Assembly (NCBI GenBank): GCA_003996215.1
Contig: QJPP01000818.1
Location: forward strand, 310,001 to 374,000
Length of the DNA stretch: 64,000 bases
Direction: 5' to 3'
From: Jaltomata sinuosa
Taxonomy: Eukaryota; Streptophyta; Magnoliopsida; Solanales; Solanaceae
Positions within the stretch are counted from its first letter, which is position 1, and each line of letters opens with the position of its first letter. The notes under the pieces were generated by a model, which saw nothing but the letters and a program-made list of their open reading frames with translations, made no database searches and was not told the origin of the DNA. A program made the translations under genes and the position numbers. Positions 10,929 through 23,339 of this stretch are shown one piece after another.

Positions 10929-13509
10929 TGTCACGACCTTTTTTCTCGGTCATGATGGCACCTACGACCCCCAGTAGGCAAACCAATCCCCGTAGCCCAG
11001 AATGATTAGTAATGGGCTACTAGCTAAGAGTTAAGCAGAAGAGATGATATAAATAAGTGGAAGCAAAGGAACAACATGAAAAGATAGGTAACAGGAATAA
11101 ACATACATATGCGGAAGCTAATCCAAAACCCAAAACCTAGTATCATAGTATAGAGCTGGAACTACAACCACGGAGTACGAAGCATCCAAAATAATATTTA
11201 CATAAATGTCTCCAGTAGTAATAGAGTACATAAGCAAAAGATAAACTAAAAGCTAAGCTTTGGTCGCCAAGAGCTCACCCTCAGTCTGGAGTATCACAAA
11301 AGCAACTCCTTACATGAGTCTCCAACGAGCTAACAATGATAGCCCACACTAGGATCGGCACTAGAAGATGCGGTGTGTAGGATAAGCACCAAATGCAAAG
11401 CAAAAGGTACCCAGTAGGTATCATAGGCCGACTGGGCACATATAAGATAACAGCATAGTAACAGATAGAATAGAAGCAAGTAGTCACAAAAATCTGCGAA
11501 AAAGTATACAGGAACTAGCCTAGAGGGAAGACAACATAAATAACACATAAGGCTAGCAAGTAGAATATATACAAAACAGGCACAGGTGAAATTAAGAAAT
11601 GATGCACCTGGGATCCTTTCAATAATAGTATATACACAATAGGTTTTAGAAGTGGATGGTATACCGATAACCTCAAGTACAAGGGAAGGAAGAAGAGAGT
11701 AAAGATAAACATGCTCGGAAAATAGGAATCAATAACCAAACCAATCATATAAATCTCAACTCCAAAAACTAAATACTTAGCAGTATACAACCTCATAATT
11801 ATAACTGTAGCAGGGGATAACACCGTGATAAAGTAACAAAAGTCTACCTACAGTCCCTCCACCGCCCATACAACCGAGGAACGCAAACAAGTGAAAACAA
11901 ACCCTTCGGCCACCCATACAACCGGAGCGTACACTCAACAAATAACAAATAAGGGTAGAGCCTCAAACAATGAATGATATGATACATGATGATCTCTGGA
12001 TGGGATAGTAACTTTGTATGTACCTCCCCCGGTGGCTAACGAGCCCAGCAGGTACGTTCCATGGAAGGACACTGCCCGTATATCTCTACTCTATCGTATA
12101 CCCTTCCTCCGGCACACGCAGCCCCAAGCCCCAGGTTTGGAATGACAAGGTCCATGGGGGTCCCGAACCCCATACTAAAACTCAGTATCGAAAATGTGTC
12201 TTCCGGAAGTTAGCCCGGGTTTAAGCTAGAGACCCACTCTCGAATATGCATGCCCAGACCCTGTCTAGGACTAAAGTAGTGGAAAATGTCTCAAAAACCC
12301 CTCCAAGGGTTCCTGAGGCATAGTCAAGTCTAAAACAGTAGAAAGTCAACTTAGATGCTCGGTTCGACCGAGGCTAAAGTAATCTCAAGTCAGTAAAAAA
12401 ACTCAGCTAGCACCCTGGCCCTGCCGAGTATAGCGTTAATAGTAAAACTGGTGATAGAAATCATAATTTAACTTTCTTTTAGCCCAAGAAGATCCACAAG
12501 TTAAATCAAATCATTTCCAATTCATTTCTATCGAAAATGAGTCCCCGGGGCCATGCAAAGTTAGAAAAATAGTTCCAGTAGGCCCGAAGCCAAAACCATA
12601 TTAAAACATGGATAAATACTCTTTATATGCATGGAAATGATATGATCAAACACAAATAGCCGCTTAGCAACTCACAATCAACCTATAGGCCCTGCAAAGT
12701 CTCCAATCGCTCTACAGCACAGATACCAAGCATAATATAAGGATAACGATGCCCGGGACTCATGGGCACCCCTAAATCACCCACCATCTATGTTCCAGAG
12801 TCAAAACAAGGCCACACAGGACCATAAGGGTGATAATATCAACTACGAAGAATACTACACACAACGGAGGAAAGAAACAAGGCGAATCATGGAAAGCGGT
12901 CAAGGTCTGTGGAACAAACCTAATAACCCAACCCAAGGATGCCAGCTAGTAAAATTTTATCCAATATATTCTAAGTCTAGGGAGTTTTTATAGTAACCTA
13001 CCTATCGTCCGATGATAAGCTACTGGGACAATGAAATCCAAGCCCGAATCGCTCCGAGAAACCCCGAACGATGATCAAACTATCAAAAATATGAATAAAT
13101 CATTAAAATGAGTCTAACGATACCCATATCTCTATTACACTAGGCGGGCTGAAATTCAGGTCACCGACGGGCCCGTGGGCCCCATAACCTGAAATCGAAA
13201 ATGAAAACTCACATAATGATAACCAAGAGCATGGGAGTACATGCCCAAAAAATCAAGGATTTTGGGCAATAAATTCGAGCTAAGAATAGACCTTAAACCT
13301 AGGGACCCAACAATGGATATTTAAGGTAAGAAAATTGGAAATTGGCAAGAATCACATACCCAAACGGAAGAATTAAGCCAAGAACGTGAATACGAACGAG
13401 CCTGTCAAGCATGCACTTCACTCGGAACAGAATCTACAACCAATTTTCGAGCTTGAGAAGATGGCAACAATGGTGGTTCAACCCAATGGAGAAGACGACA
13501 ATAGAGGAG

Positions 13510-14654
13510 CAGGTGAGGATCTACGGTGTATGCTACGGGTTCCCGAGAACCCCCTAACATTTCCCAAAACCCTATAGATTTCCTTAAAACACTGTTGAAG
13601 ATATAAATAGATATTAATGGGAACACATAACCAAAGTTTATGGATGGCCCAGTGGCACGAAAGGACCCAGCAAAAATTCTCGTCAGCCTTTTGATGCGAG
13701 ATCGAATCACTGCAGCAACATTTATTTTTGTAGCCCTTTTTCCTTTACTCTGTTACCTTACCTCTCAACTACCTTTTTTTTATCGAATTTCTACCTTTTT
13801 TTCTCTTTTTACTTTTTTAAAATCTAACTTAAGTCAAATAATAAAATACTATCAACAAAATATTAGTTTTACCCAAATTTCAATTTCTCAAATCAACTTT
13901 GGAACAAATTTTTTTAGGGTTTTAACAATTCTTCCACTTCTACTGCAAAACAAAGATAATTGTGGTAAGTTTTCTATATTTTTGAGTTTTCTCCACCTTT
14001 AACCTCTAATAATATGTATTATTTGTGTTATTTCTTTTAGTTTTTCAATCTTTTATGTGGCCGCATGAGTTTAAATTTTTCCATGAGTTTTGACAAACCT
14101 TTTCTTTTTTTACTTTGTTTGTTGTCTTCATAATGAGTATGTGTTAATTTGTTGCTTGAAATTTTGCAAACTATCTAGTCATAGTGGGTGTTTGGATTGG
14201 CTTTTATTTTTTGACTTATAAGACAAAAGCAAAATCTAGGATTTATAGCTTTTGGCTTTTGGCTTATTTTTTCCTTTTTAGCTTCAAAAAAGGTACTTAA
14301 AAGCACATTTTTATTTTACCCTAACACTTCAAATGTGCTTAAAAGTTATTTTGGCTTTAAAACACTTAAAATAAGTCAATCCAAACGGGCTCATACTTAT
14401 TTTTTGATTGAAATTTTGCATATTATGTCTACGAGTAGTGAGCAGTGATTGAAATCTTGCATACATATGATTATTTTAGTTCGCATATTGCTTGAAACAT
14501 GCATACTATGAGAAGTGATTTATTTTCTTTACCTCTTTCACTACTCCTTTTTAAATATATACATAGTTTTATTACTCATTTTTGTTAGATTGTTATTGCA
14601 TATTAATTTATTTTATTAGGAACCCACAAGTATAAAATTCTGGATTCGCCTCTG
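13510..14654. mobile_element. Non-autonomous hAT-type insertion
   Basis: 1145 bp flanked by an 8-bp duplication (TAGAGGAG 13502-13509, TGGAGGAG 14655-14662, one mismatch). The sister LTR of C keeps the empty site TGGAGGAG once (33208-33215). The ends are imperfect inverted repeats: CAGGTGAGGATCTA on the left and, reversed, CAGAGGCGAATCCA on the right, matching the CAGRGGCGGATCYAG style of plant hAT elements. No transposase is encoded; a 120-residue open frame at 13640-14002 is A/T-rich and looks accidental. Confidence 0.85.
14184..14390. mobile_element. 207-bp MITE inside the hAT insertion
   Basis: Starts GTGGGTGTTTGGATTGG and ends, reversed, GCCCGTTTGGATTGAC, flanked by TCATA at 14179-14183 and 14391-14395. 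The inside is A/T-rich with repeated TTTTGGCTT words and no coding capacity. The GTTTGGATTG terminus is a common plant MITE form; the superfamily is not certain. Confidence 0.7.
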
Positions 14655-15789
14655 TGGAGGAGAGGAGTAACTTACCAAAACACCAATGGAGCAAGAATTT
14701 ATCGAGGGTACAGGGATCTTTCAAGGGTGTACTGGGTTGGAGCAATTTAGAAAGTGCTTGGGTGCTATAGTATTGAGGGAAATGAAAGATGAAGGCTAGA
14801 CAAACGAAATGGAAAAGTTTTATACTTCCAGGGGTCCTTCATCGCGATCATGAAGGGAACCGTCGAGGTCGCGAGGACCATGCTAGCTAGACCATTGAGA
14901 TCGTGATGGCTATCCACACGGTTGCGAAGAACAATGGGCAAGACACTTCATCACGATCGCGATAGGCGATCACGCGATCGCGAAGAACAGGAGTCCAAGT
15001 GCTTCATCGCAGTCGCGAGGGTAGGAACTCGCGATCGCAATTGAGGGTTGATGCTTGCACCTGCAACGGACAAAGTCTGCGACTTTCCAAAACTCAACGG
15101 GGCATTTGGGGCACAATCAGAAACCGATATAAAAAAACCAATAATTCTACTAGAGTGGAAACGATGCTCCGGACTCAATGCAATTGACTTCCATACGAGG
15201 TCATTTTGGAGAAATGTTGACCCAAGTCAGCACTAACCAACACGCAACCAAAAACCTAAAATGATCCTGGCTCACCCGAAACCCTAACCAACCATCTATC
15301 TAACCCAAACTCAACATTCTGGAGTTGATGGAATTGTCGAATTTTGAATTAGACACTCTGATCATAGATAGCTGACTAAGGTTACACTTTTAACTCCACA
15401 TAGCCTTCAAACAGAAAAAGCAACACAAAACCCACACCGGAAGTTCTCTGCCCTAGACTAAAGGTCCAACTAGACCAAACACAATGCTCTGGAGCTAACA
15501 AAACTGTCAGAATTTAATTCCGAGCACGTTATCTAAGAATGTTGAATAAGGTCAATGATATTTTAGGTTAAAGCTCTAAACTAGGCAAATGGCCAAAACA
15601 ACCAAATGGACGACCAGGGCACCGAACTACCAGTCCCAGCAAGCCATATATGACTTGGGGTCGCTACAAAAAAGCTTTAACGGTACAATAAATACAAAAA
15701 TGCAAAAATGACTGGAGGGGTCATCACAACATCCACTACTAAAAACACTTTTATCCTCGAAAGTCAAGAAGAAGAGTGTACTTGAAGGC

Positions 15790-18280
15790 TCGAACAACTA
15801 CGGGTACTAAGAATGCAACTCACTCTTGGTCTCCCAGGTAGCCTCCTCGACCGGATGATGCCTCCACTAAACTTTCACAATCGTAATCTCCTTAGATCTC
15901 AATCTCCTGATATCTCTGGCCAGGATAGGTATCGGCTCTTGAACAAAAGATAAACTCTCACTAACTTAACCAAATCCCAGTGCAACACATGAGACTCATC
16001 TGGAATATACCGGCGTAACATTGAGACATGGAAACCTGGGTGAACAGCTGAAAACATCGGAGGCAAAGTTAACATGTAGGCAACACTACCAATCCTCTGG
16101 AGAATCTTAAATGGCCTAATGAATCTGGGGCTAAGCTTGCCCCGCCGGCAAAATCTCATCATGCCCTTTATGGGCGATACTCGAAGGAAAACCAAGTCAC
16201 CAACACTGAACTCCAAGGCACAAAGTCTACGATCAACGTAGCTCTTCTGCCTACTCTGGGATACTCTAAGCCTATCGTGAATCAAACGAACTCGGTCTAA
16301 GGAATCACTAAGAAAATCTATACTCTGTGGTCTGGACTCTAACCCATCAAACCAACCAATCGGCGATCAGCTAGCTAAATATTCCTCTTGGACTTGAGCT
16401 GAATATTCCTCGCTGAATAGCCCTCCAGAACTGAGATGTGATTTGAGTGCCACGGTTTGAAATGATAGAAGCTGGGACCCCGTGCAACTGAACAACCTTA
16501 CGAATGTAAATCTGAGCTAACCTCTCAGCACCGTAGAAAGTATGAACCGGCAAGAAGTGGGCCGACTTTGTCAGCACATCCACAATCACCCAAATGGAAT
16601 CAAAACCCTGAGAGTTACGAGGCAAACTAACAACAAAGTCCATAGTAATACCTTCCCACTTTCACTCAGGAATGAGAAGTCATTGCGTCAAATCACCCGG
16701 TCTCATGTGCTTGAACTTCACCTGCTGATAGTTCAAGCACCAATATATGAAATCTGCTATGTCCTACTCCATACCACTCCACCAGTAAAGCTGTCTCAAA
16801 TCTCCATACATCTTCACTGTGCCAGGATGGATGGAGTACCTAGAATAATGCGCCTCACGAAGTATCAGCTGAATCAAATCTCCAACCCTCGAAACACAAA
16901 GTCGACCACCAAACCTCAGAACATAAAATAGCCCATCTAGCCTCACCCCGAACTACCTGATCATGAAGGTCACACAAACTCTGATTCTCAAACTGTCAGC
17001 TCTGAATCCGATCGACTAGAGTACAATGAACCTCAATACTGGCAAGAATTCTGCTAGGATCCGACAAGTCAAGCCTAACTAAATGGTTAGCCAAGGACTG
17101 GATGTCCAAGGCCAACACTCACTCAGAAGCTGAAAGTGAAGCTAGGCTGCCCATACTCACCGCCTTTTGACTCAAGGTATCCGCTACCATATTTGACTTT
17201 CCCAGATGGTATAAAATAGTGAAACCATAGTTGTTCAGTAACTCAATCCATCTCCTCTTCCTTGAGTTCAACTCTCGCTGACTCGTAATATACTGAAGAC
17301 TATGGTGATCGGTGAATATCTCACAATGAACTCAATATAAGTAGTGCCTCCAGATTGTGAGCACGAAGACTACCACCGCCAACTCCAAGTCATGATTGGG
17401 GTAGTTACACTCATGAACCTTCAGCTGCCTTGACGCATATGCAATCACATCACTCTGCTACATCAACACATAACCAAGACTGACCCCAGAAGCATCACAA
17501 TACATGGAGAAACTCTGACCCTTAATTGACAAAGTCAATACTAGAGCTGAAGTCAACAAGGCCTTAAGCCTCTGGAAGCAATGTTCACTCTTATCTGACC
17601 ACTGAAATGGAATATCCTTCCTATTTAGCATAGTCAAGGGCGCTGCTATGGAAGAAAATCCCTCAATGAACAGTCTGTAGTATCTGGCTAACCCAATAAA
17701 GCTGTGAACCTAAGTAGTAGTAGTAGGTCTAGGCCAATCACGAACCGCATAAATCTTATCCGAGTCAACTCTAATTCCATCCTTAGACACCACGTGTCCT
17801 AGGAATGCAACTGACTCAAGCCAAAACTCACACATTGAGAACTTTGCATAAAGCCGATGATCTCTCAAAGTCTGAAGTACAGTCCTCAAGTGTTGCTCAT
17901 GCTCATCTCTACTCCTCGAGTATATCAAAATGTCATCAATGAAGACTATCACGAACATGTCCAAGTATAGGCTAAACACCATGTGCATCAAAGTCCATCA
18001 AAGTTGTGGGGTTATTAGTCAACCCAATAACATCACCAGGAACTCATAATGGCCATAGCGTGTCCTGAATACTGTCTTAGGGATGTCCTCCACCCTAATC
18101 CTTAACTGATGGTAGCCAGATATCAAATCAATCTTTGAAATCATGGCCAAACCCTAAAGCTGACAAACAAGTCATCAATCCTCAGCATCAGATACCTATT
18201 CTTCACTATCACCTTATTCAGTTGCCGATAACCAATACACATCCATATCGACCAATCCTTCTTCATCATGAAGAGAATAG
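15790..18280 (-). pseudogene. C pol, 3' part: RT palm, RNase H, integrase, chromodomain-like tail
   Basis: On the minus strand from 18280: RT from MKKDWSIWMCI through the intact catalytic box VFIDDILIYS (about 17940) and FLGHVVSKDGIRVDS. Then come a stop-ridden RNase H (17600-17200) and an integrase with HPGTVKMYGDLRQLYWW (zinc-finger region, about 16830-16760) and MDFVVSLPRNSQGFDSIWVIVD (first Asp, 16640). The second catalytic Asp is lost: IISNRGTQ (AAC codon at 16455-16457). Just after FWRA the segment with the catalytic Glu is deleted, between two AATATTCCTC words (16378-16387, 16402-16411). The C-terminal part resumes with GLVF-like and RGKLSPRFIRPFKIL stretches and chromodomain-like residues near 15900. 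RT is split from its N-terminus by element B. Confidence 0.85.
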
Positions 18281-18285
18281 GGGCA

Positions 18286-19781
18286 TGATAAGTCAATAAT
18301 ATACTAACTTATTGAGCCTATATCCATGAATTATTCCTATGTTTTGAATTGATTTAGAGGTTGTTATGGCCTTAATTGACTTCTATGCAGGTACATTTGA
18401 TAGATGATGATAAACAACGAAACGGACCAAAAAAGAGCTCAAATCTAGTTAAGCGTGAAGTGTTCAAAAAGGCTGAAGATCCTGACTTGAGACGCGGTGG
18501 CTATGAAACACACACAGGCCGAGGTTCAAACCGCACCCCATCTGCACAAGAGCATAAAGTCACTGAAGAGTCTATCATGAGGTACGGTCGCGGTGCTATG
18601 CGTACATCCTGAGGTGTGAACTGTACCCCCTTTGCATGGAGCTCCAAATTCTAGCTGAAGTCACTGGTTCAACCGGAGGCATTGTGTGATGTGCACATCA
18701 CAAGGTGTAAACCGCACATCGCACCGCACACCACTCGAAGGGCATTTTTGTCCTAATTTTTAGTGACATTTTGGGAAACTATAAAAGGCCTTTTCAGGCA
18801 CAATTGTAAATAACTTTTATCATTCTGAATATTTTGAAGACTTTTGAGCTTGGAGACTAAGTTTTCTACCTCCATTGAGAAGATGGTTTTAATCCAATTC
18901 TCTTGGGTAACAATTGTGTACTCAAATTAAAGCTAGAACTAGAGATTCAGCTCTAATAGAAGGGATTATGAATTACCCAGCTGGTATCTCTTTCTCTCTC
19001 ACCATGAATGGATAAATTCTCTTTTTTAGGGGTGCATTGATGATGGGTGTTTAAGAAATGGGTATGAGTGTTATCTATTCTTGCTTATAGTTACTTAATT
19101 GACATAGGTCTAACAATTTCACCTAGTTTTAATCCTAAAATTAGTGGTTGCAAACATTAATTTACATTACTTTACTGTATGATTGCTTGAGAAAGGATTT
19201 CATAATTTCAGATGTGAGATTGTTAGTGGGAACTTTGGATTCCACTCAGATTTGAGGCTAGGAATAGCTCTTATCATCAGATTCTCCCATTTAAGGGTCT
19301 AAGCTAGAGATAGTGTGACCTCCCAAGCTAGATTGGTTTTTTATTGGTAAAACCGATGATTCTCTAGCCGAGATCATCAAAAATGATATTGTTGATCGAG
19401 AGATAAGCAAATCTTACATATAACCAATGCTAATCATGTCACTAAACGATAATAGGTATGAATTGGTGATTACCCAAACCCATAACAAAAACCCCATCGG
19501 ATTTGTATCCCTAGTCATCTAGTTAAACTTGGTACATACGCTTTAGTTTTCTTGTTTTTAATTGAATTGCGATTGTAGTGACAACATTCCCAATTCCCCT
19601 CATCCTTTTACTTGTTGTTTTGAGCAATTACTCTCACCTTGAACTCAATCTATTATAATTGATATATAGCTACCCCAAGTCCCTTATGTACGACCCTGAC
19701 ACTCATTGGGTTTATAAATATTATTTTGCTGCATAATTATCGTGGTCTCCTAATTGGAGAGCACAATTTAAGCATTCATAA
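18286..19781 (+). repeat. 5' LTR of B
   Basis: 1496 bp. U3 contains a decayed array of GTGCG/CGCAC dyads (18490-18740), followed 40 bp later by the TATA box TATAAAAG (18780-18787). U5 ends in CTCCTAATTGGAGAG, a perfect stem, then GCATTCATAA. Confidence 0.9.
18780..18787 (+). promoter_or_regulatory. TATA box of B (5' LTR)
   Basis: TATAAAAG after GGGAAAC. The 3' LTR copy is at 27201-27208 with the same context. Confidence 0.7.
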
Positions 19782-19785
19782 AAAA

Positions 19786-19803
19786 TGGCGTTGTTGCCGG
19801 GGA
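19786..19803 (+). other. Primer-binding site of B
   Basis: TGGCGTTGTTGCCGGGGA, 16 of 18 bases identical to the Athila-type site, 4 bases after the LTR end. Confidence 0.9.
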
Positions 19804-19984
19804 CTTGAGTTGATAGCTATTTTTGATTGTTGTTTTGAAATCACCTTGAGAATACTTGTTTCTTTTACTAATTTTTATTGTTTGTGGTTGATTTCAGGTA
19901 CACATTGTTTAAATATCAATACATGTACTTCTCACTCCACCTAGTTGCAATTGATTTTACTACCGTGTCAGACCATAATTTGGA

Positions 19985-21540
19985 TCTTAGGGAGCCGAGG
20001 GAGCAATAGGTGCGACCTCCACTAAAGAGATTGAGGATTGGTTAAAAAATGATGCACAATGGAATAGAGAGTTATCAATCACTTCCACACTCCTTGAATT
20101 TATGATAAAGAGTATCTCAAATGAGCAAGTTGGAACCATTAGCACTATTGGTGCTCTTGAGGGTATGAGAACAATAGATGATGGTGAGATTCAAATGATG
20201 GTAGTGATGAAGTCCTTACAGCTATTCGCGAGGTGGGTTCCTATGTCAACCCTCACAGTTTGGCTAAATGTGAGCATCAGAATCAAGGTCAGAACGAACA
20301 ATATGAAGAATCTAGAATGAAAATTATGCTTGTTTAGGTGTTAGAAAAAGTAGGGAAAACCTGCGGAGTCATTGAGGAGTTGAGCCATAACCTTGGAAAT
20401 CTTGCCCAAACCGTGCAATCACACTCCCATAGCCATTAAATGTCTTGAAGATAGAATGCTTTGCCTGAGTTCACAATTCAAATCTAGGCAAGCCGAGAAT
20501 GAGTAGTGGTGTTTCGAGCTCCCTAGACCACGTTGAGGTTATAATGCCAAGGATACGCAAGCCTCAGAAAATGCAACTTCGGGGAAATGGTGTGACCCAA
20601 GTTGTTCAATGTGAGAGAAAGGAGAATAAACTTCTAAAACCATTCCCCAGTTGTCCGCCTCCATTCCCTCAATGACTTTTGCAAGAAAAAATGTGTGAGA
20701 CTCCAAATGATTTTGAGTCTTCGTTGAAGAGAATCACCATCAATGTTCTTGCAAGCACTACTTTTAACAAAATTCCTGAGTATGCTAAGTTCGTGAAAGA
20801 ATTATGCTCCACTTGCAACTTAGAAGATGTTAGGGTAGTTCAGCTATCTCCATTTAGTAGTGCGATTCTTGCATGAAATTTTACCAATGAAGCGGTGTTG
20901 CCAGGTGTACACACGGTTTGTGATTCGAAGGGAGTTCACAAGTCCACTAGGATGGTGTGCGATGAAAACTCAAGTGTCAAATTGATATCGTTGGATACTT
21001 TATAATGAATGGAGTTAGGGCAGCCCATTGACACAAACATAGAGTTCATCATGACAGACCGGTCAATAAGGTGTCCCATGGGAATCGTTTGTGACATTTT
21101 GATCAAGGTAGGGAGAATGGTGTACCTCGTGGACTTCGTGATACTTGATTGCAAAGGAGTCTTTGAGATACCTATCTTCTTGGGGCATTATAGCCTAAAA
21201 ACCAGGCACACCTTGAGCAAAATAAACTCGGGAGAGTTAAAGTTTGAATTGAATGATGAGGAAGCCACCTTTGACGTGAATAGATCTATGAGGCAACCAA
21301 GTGATCTCCAATGATGTTCACAATTGAAAAAATCAAAGAAAGTGTAAATTTTCACATGAGAAAGGGATTCATTGATGAAGCCTTAGAAGCGGTACTATTA
21401 AAACATAATGGTGAAGGTATGAAGGAATTCGACGAGGTTTCTTTTGAATTAGTGGGTATGGGATCCTACTCTTATCCCCTAAAGAAACTTGATCTTGACC
21501 TGAAGAATAGGGAACCCCACCATCTAAACCCTCAATAATT
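19985..21540 (+). pseudogene. B gag-protease remnant, gag core deleted
   Basis: After a short leader the reading enters directly at the middle of gag (TLLEFMIKSI, about 20085-20115, matching TLLEFMTKHI in J), so the N-terminal gag core is missing. A coiled-coil-like stretch, a CPPPFPQ-like linker (20660) and RITINVLAST (20730) follow. The protease has FVILDCKGVFEIPIFLGH (21140-21190), but its active site reads CDENSS instead of the DLG/DSG type, so the DxG triad is lost. Stops and a frameshift interrupt it. Confidence 0.75.
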
Positions 21541-21559
21541 GAACCTCCTATCTTGGAGC

Positions 21560-23090
21560 TCAAACCATTACCTTCCTATTTAAAGTATGCATACTTGGGT
21601 GTTATTGAGACCTTGCCGGTCATTGTTTCCAACAAACTAAGCGACAAGCAAGTGGAAGCCTTGCTCAAAGTATTAAAGAAGCACATCAGAGCTCTAGGGT
21701 AGACCATAGCAGATATCAAAGGTATACCCCCGGGAATATTCACACATAAAATGAACCTCCAATATGAAAGCATTCCTTCCATTGAGAAATAACGACGGCT
21801 TAACCCACCAATGCAAGAGGTGGTGAAGAAAGAGATCATTAAATGGTTGGATGAATGAGTGGTCTTTCCCATATCCAATAGCACTTAAGTGAGCCCTGTA
21901 CAATGTGTGCCAAAGAAAGAGGGAATCACCGTGGTTCCAAATGAGAAAAATAAGTTGATCACACTTAGACTAGTGACCAGTTGGAGAGTATGCATGGACT
22001 ACCAGAAATTGAATTCTTGGACAGAAAAAGACCACTTCCCTCTCCCATTCATGGATCAAATGCTAGACCGGTTGTTGGGCCGGGGCTTCTATTATTTTCT
22101 AGATGGTTACTTCGGATACAATCAAATCTCGATCACTCCAGAAGATCAAGAAAAAACCACTTTCACTTGGCCATATGGAAGCTTTGCCTTCAAGAGAATG
22201 CCCTTTGGGCTTTGCAATTCCCCTACCACCTTCCAAAGGTGTATGATGTCGATATTGTCGGACATGGTGGAAGACACCATGGAAATTTTCATGCATGAAT
22301 TTTCTATTGTTAGAGATGAGTTTACCGATTGTCTGGAACATCTAGAGGAGGTACTTAAAAGATGTGAGGAGATAAATTTGGTATTAAACTGGGAAAAATG
22401 TCATATCATGGTGAAGGAAGGGATAGTATTAGGGCACAAGATTTTCAAAAAGGGGCTTGAAGTTGATCAAGCCAAAATCGAGGTTATATGAAAACTAACC
22501 TCTCCAAAAACTGTGAAGGGCGTCCGGAGTTTTCTTGGCCACGCCTGGTTCTATAGGCATTTTATCAAAGACTTCGCAAGAGTGTTCTATACTTTATGCA
22601 AGCTACTAGAAAAAGAGGCCAAATTTGACTTTGATGATTATTGCATGAAAGTGTTCCTTACCTAGAAAGAAAAGTTGACCTCTACTCCTATTATCATTTC
22701 TCCGGATTGGTCGAAACTATTTGAACTTATGTGTGATGCCAATGGAGTAGCTTTGGGGGCAGTGCTTGGCCAACGAAGAGAAAAGCTTTTCCACCTGATC
22801 TATTATGTGAGTAAGACATTTAGTACAGCCCAAACTAACTACACTGTTATGGAGCAAGAATTATTGAATGTGGTGTTTGCTTTTGAGAAATATCGGGCAT
22901 ATCTCTTGGGAATTAAGGTGGTGGTGCACACTGACCATGCATCTCTCATATATTTTATGACAAAAAAGGATGCTAAACCCCGACTAATCCAATGGGTGTT
23001 ACTCCTTAAAGAGTTTGATTTTGAGGTGAAGGGCGGGAGGGGGTGTGAAAATTAAGTGGCTGACCACTTATCACGTTTGGAAGAAGAAGG
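21560..23090 (+). pseudogene. B reverse transcriptase and RNase H
   Basis: Athila-type RT: RVCMDYQKLN (21990), DHFPLPFMDQMLDRL, FLDGYFGYNQI, and RMPFGLCNSPTTFQRCMMSI (22195-22250). The catalytic box, FMDD in relatives, reads FMHE (codons 22291-22299), so both metal-binding Asp are lost. Open from 21889 to 22491. After a TGA it continues with FLGHAWFYRHFIKDF, another stop (TAG near 22663), then an RNase H with the acidic residues in CDAN, EQELLNV and HTDHA (22675-23055). The DHLSRLE motif near 23060 closes the domain. Confidence 0.85.
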
Positions 23091-23339
23091 AAGGCATGTG
23101 GGGGGATCTTGAAATCAATGACTCATTCTTGGATGAGCGAATCTTGGCTGCTTCTCATGATTTGACACCTTGGTTTGTAGATTTTGCCAATTACTTGGCA
23201 AGTGATCTACTTCCAGAAGGATTAAACTCGAATGAAAAAAATAAATTCCTCCATGACGTTCAGAAATATTTTTGGGATGAGCCCTACTTGTTCCAGATTT
23301 GCGCTGATGGGATGATATGGAGGTGTGTACCAAAAACTT

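Larger units (their letters stand above)
10929..15728 (-). repeat. 3' LTR of C (with hAT insertion)
   Basis: 4800 bp, or about 3647 bp once the hAT insertion and its duplication are removed, against 3638 bp for the other LTR. On the minus strand it starts TGTGATGACCCC (15728) and ends in TCGTGACA (10929). The TATA box (TATAAAA, minus) is at 14818-14824, with a decayed CpG dyad array upstream at 14840-15060. A stem CTCGGT/ACCGAG lies at 12358-12372. Confidence 0.9.

Noticed and set aside
13640..14002. 120-codon open frame in the hAT insertion
   Set aside because: A/T-rich low-complexity translation, no transposase motif, overlaps no conserved feature.
22099..22341. Minus-strand open frame overlapping RT of B
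   Set aside because: Shadow of the well-conserved RT frame on the plus strand.
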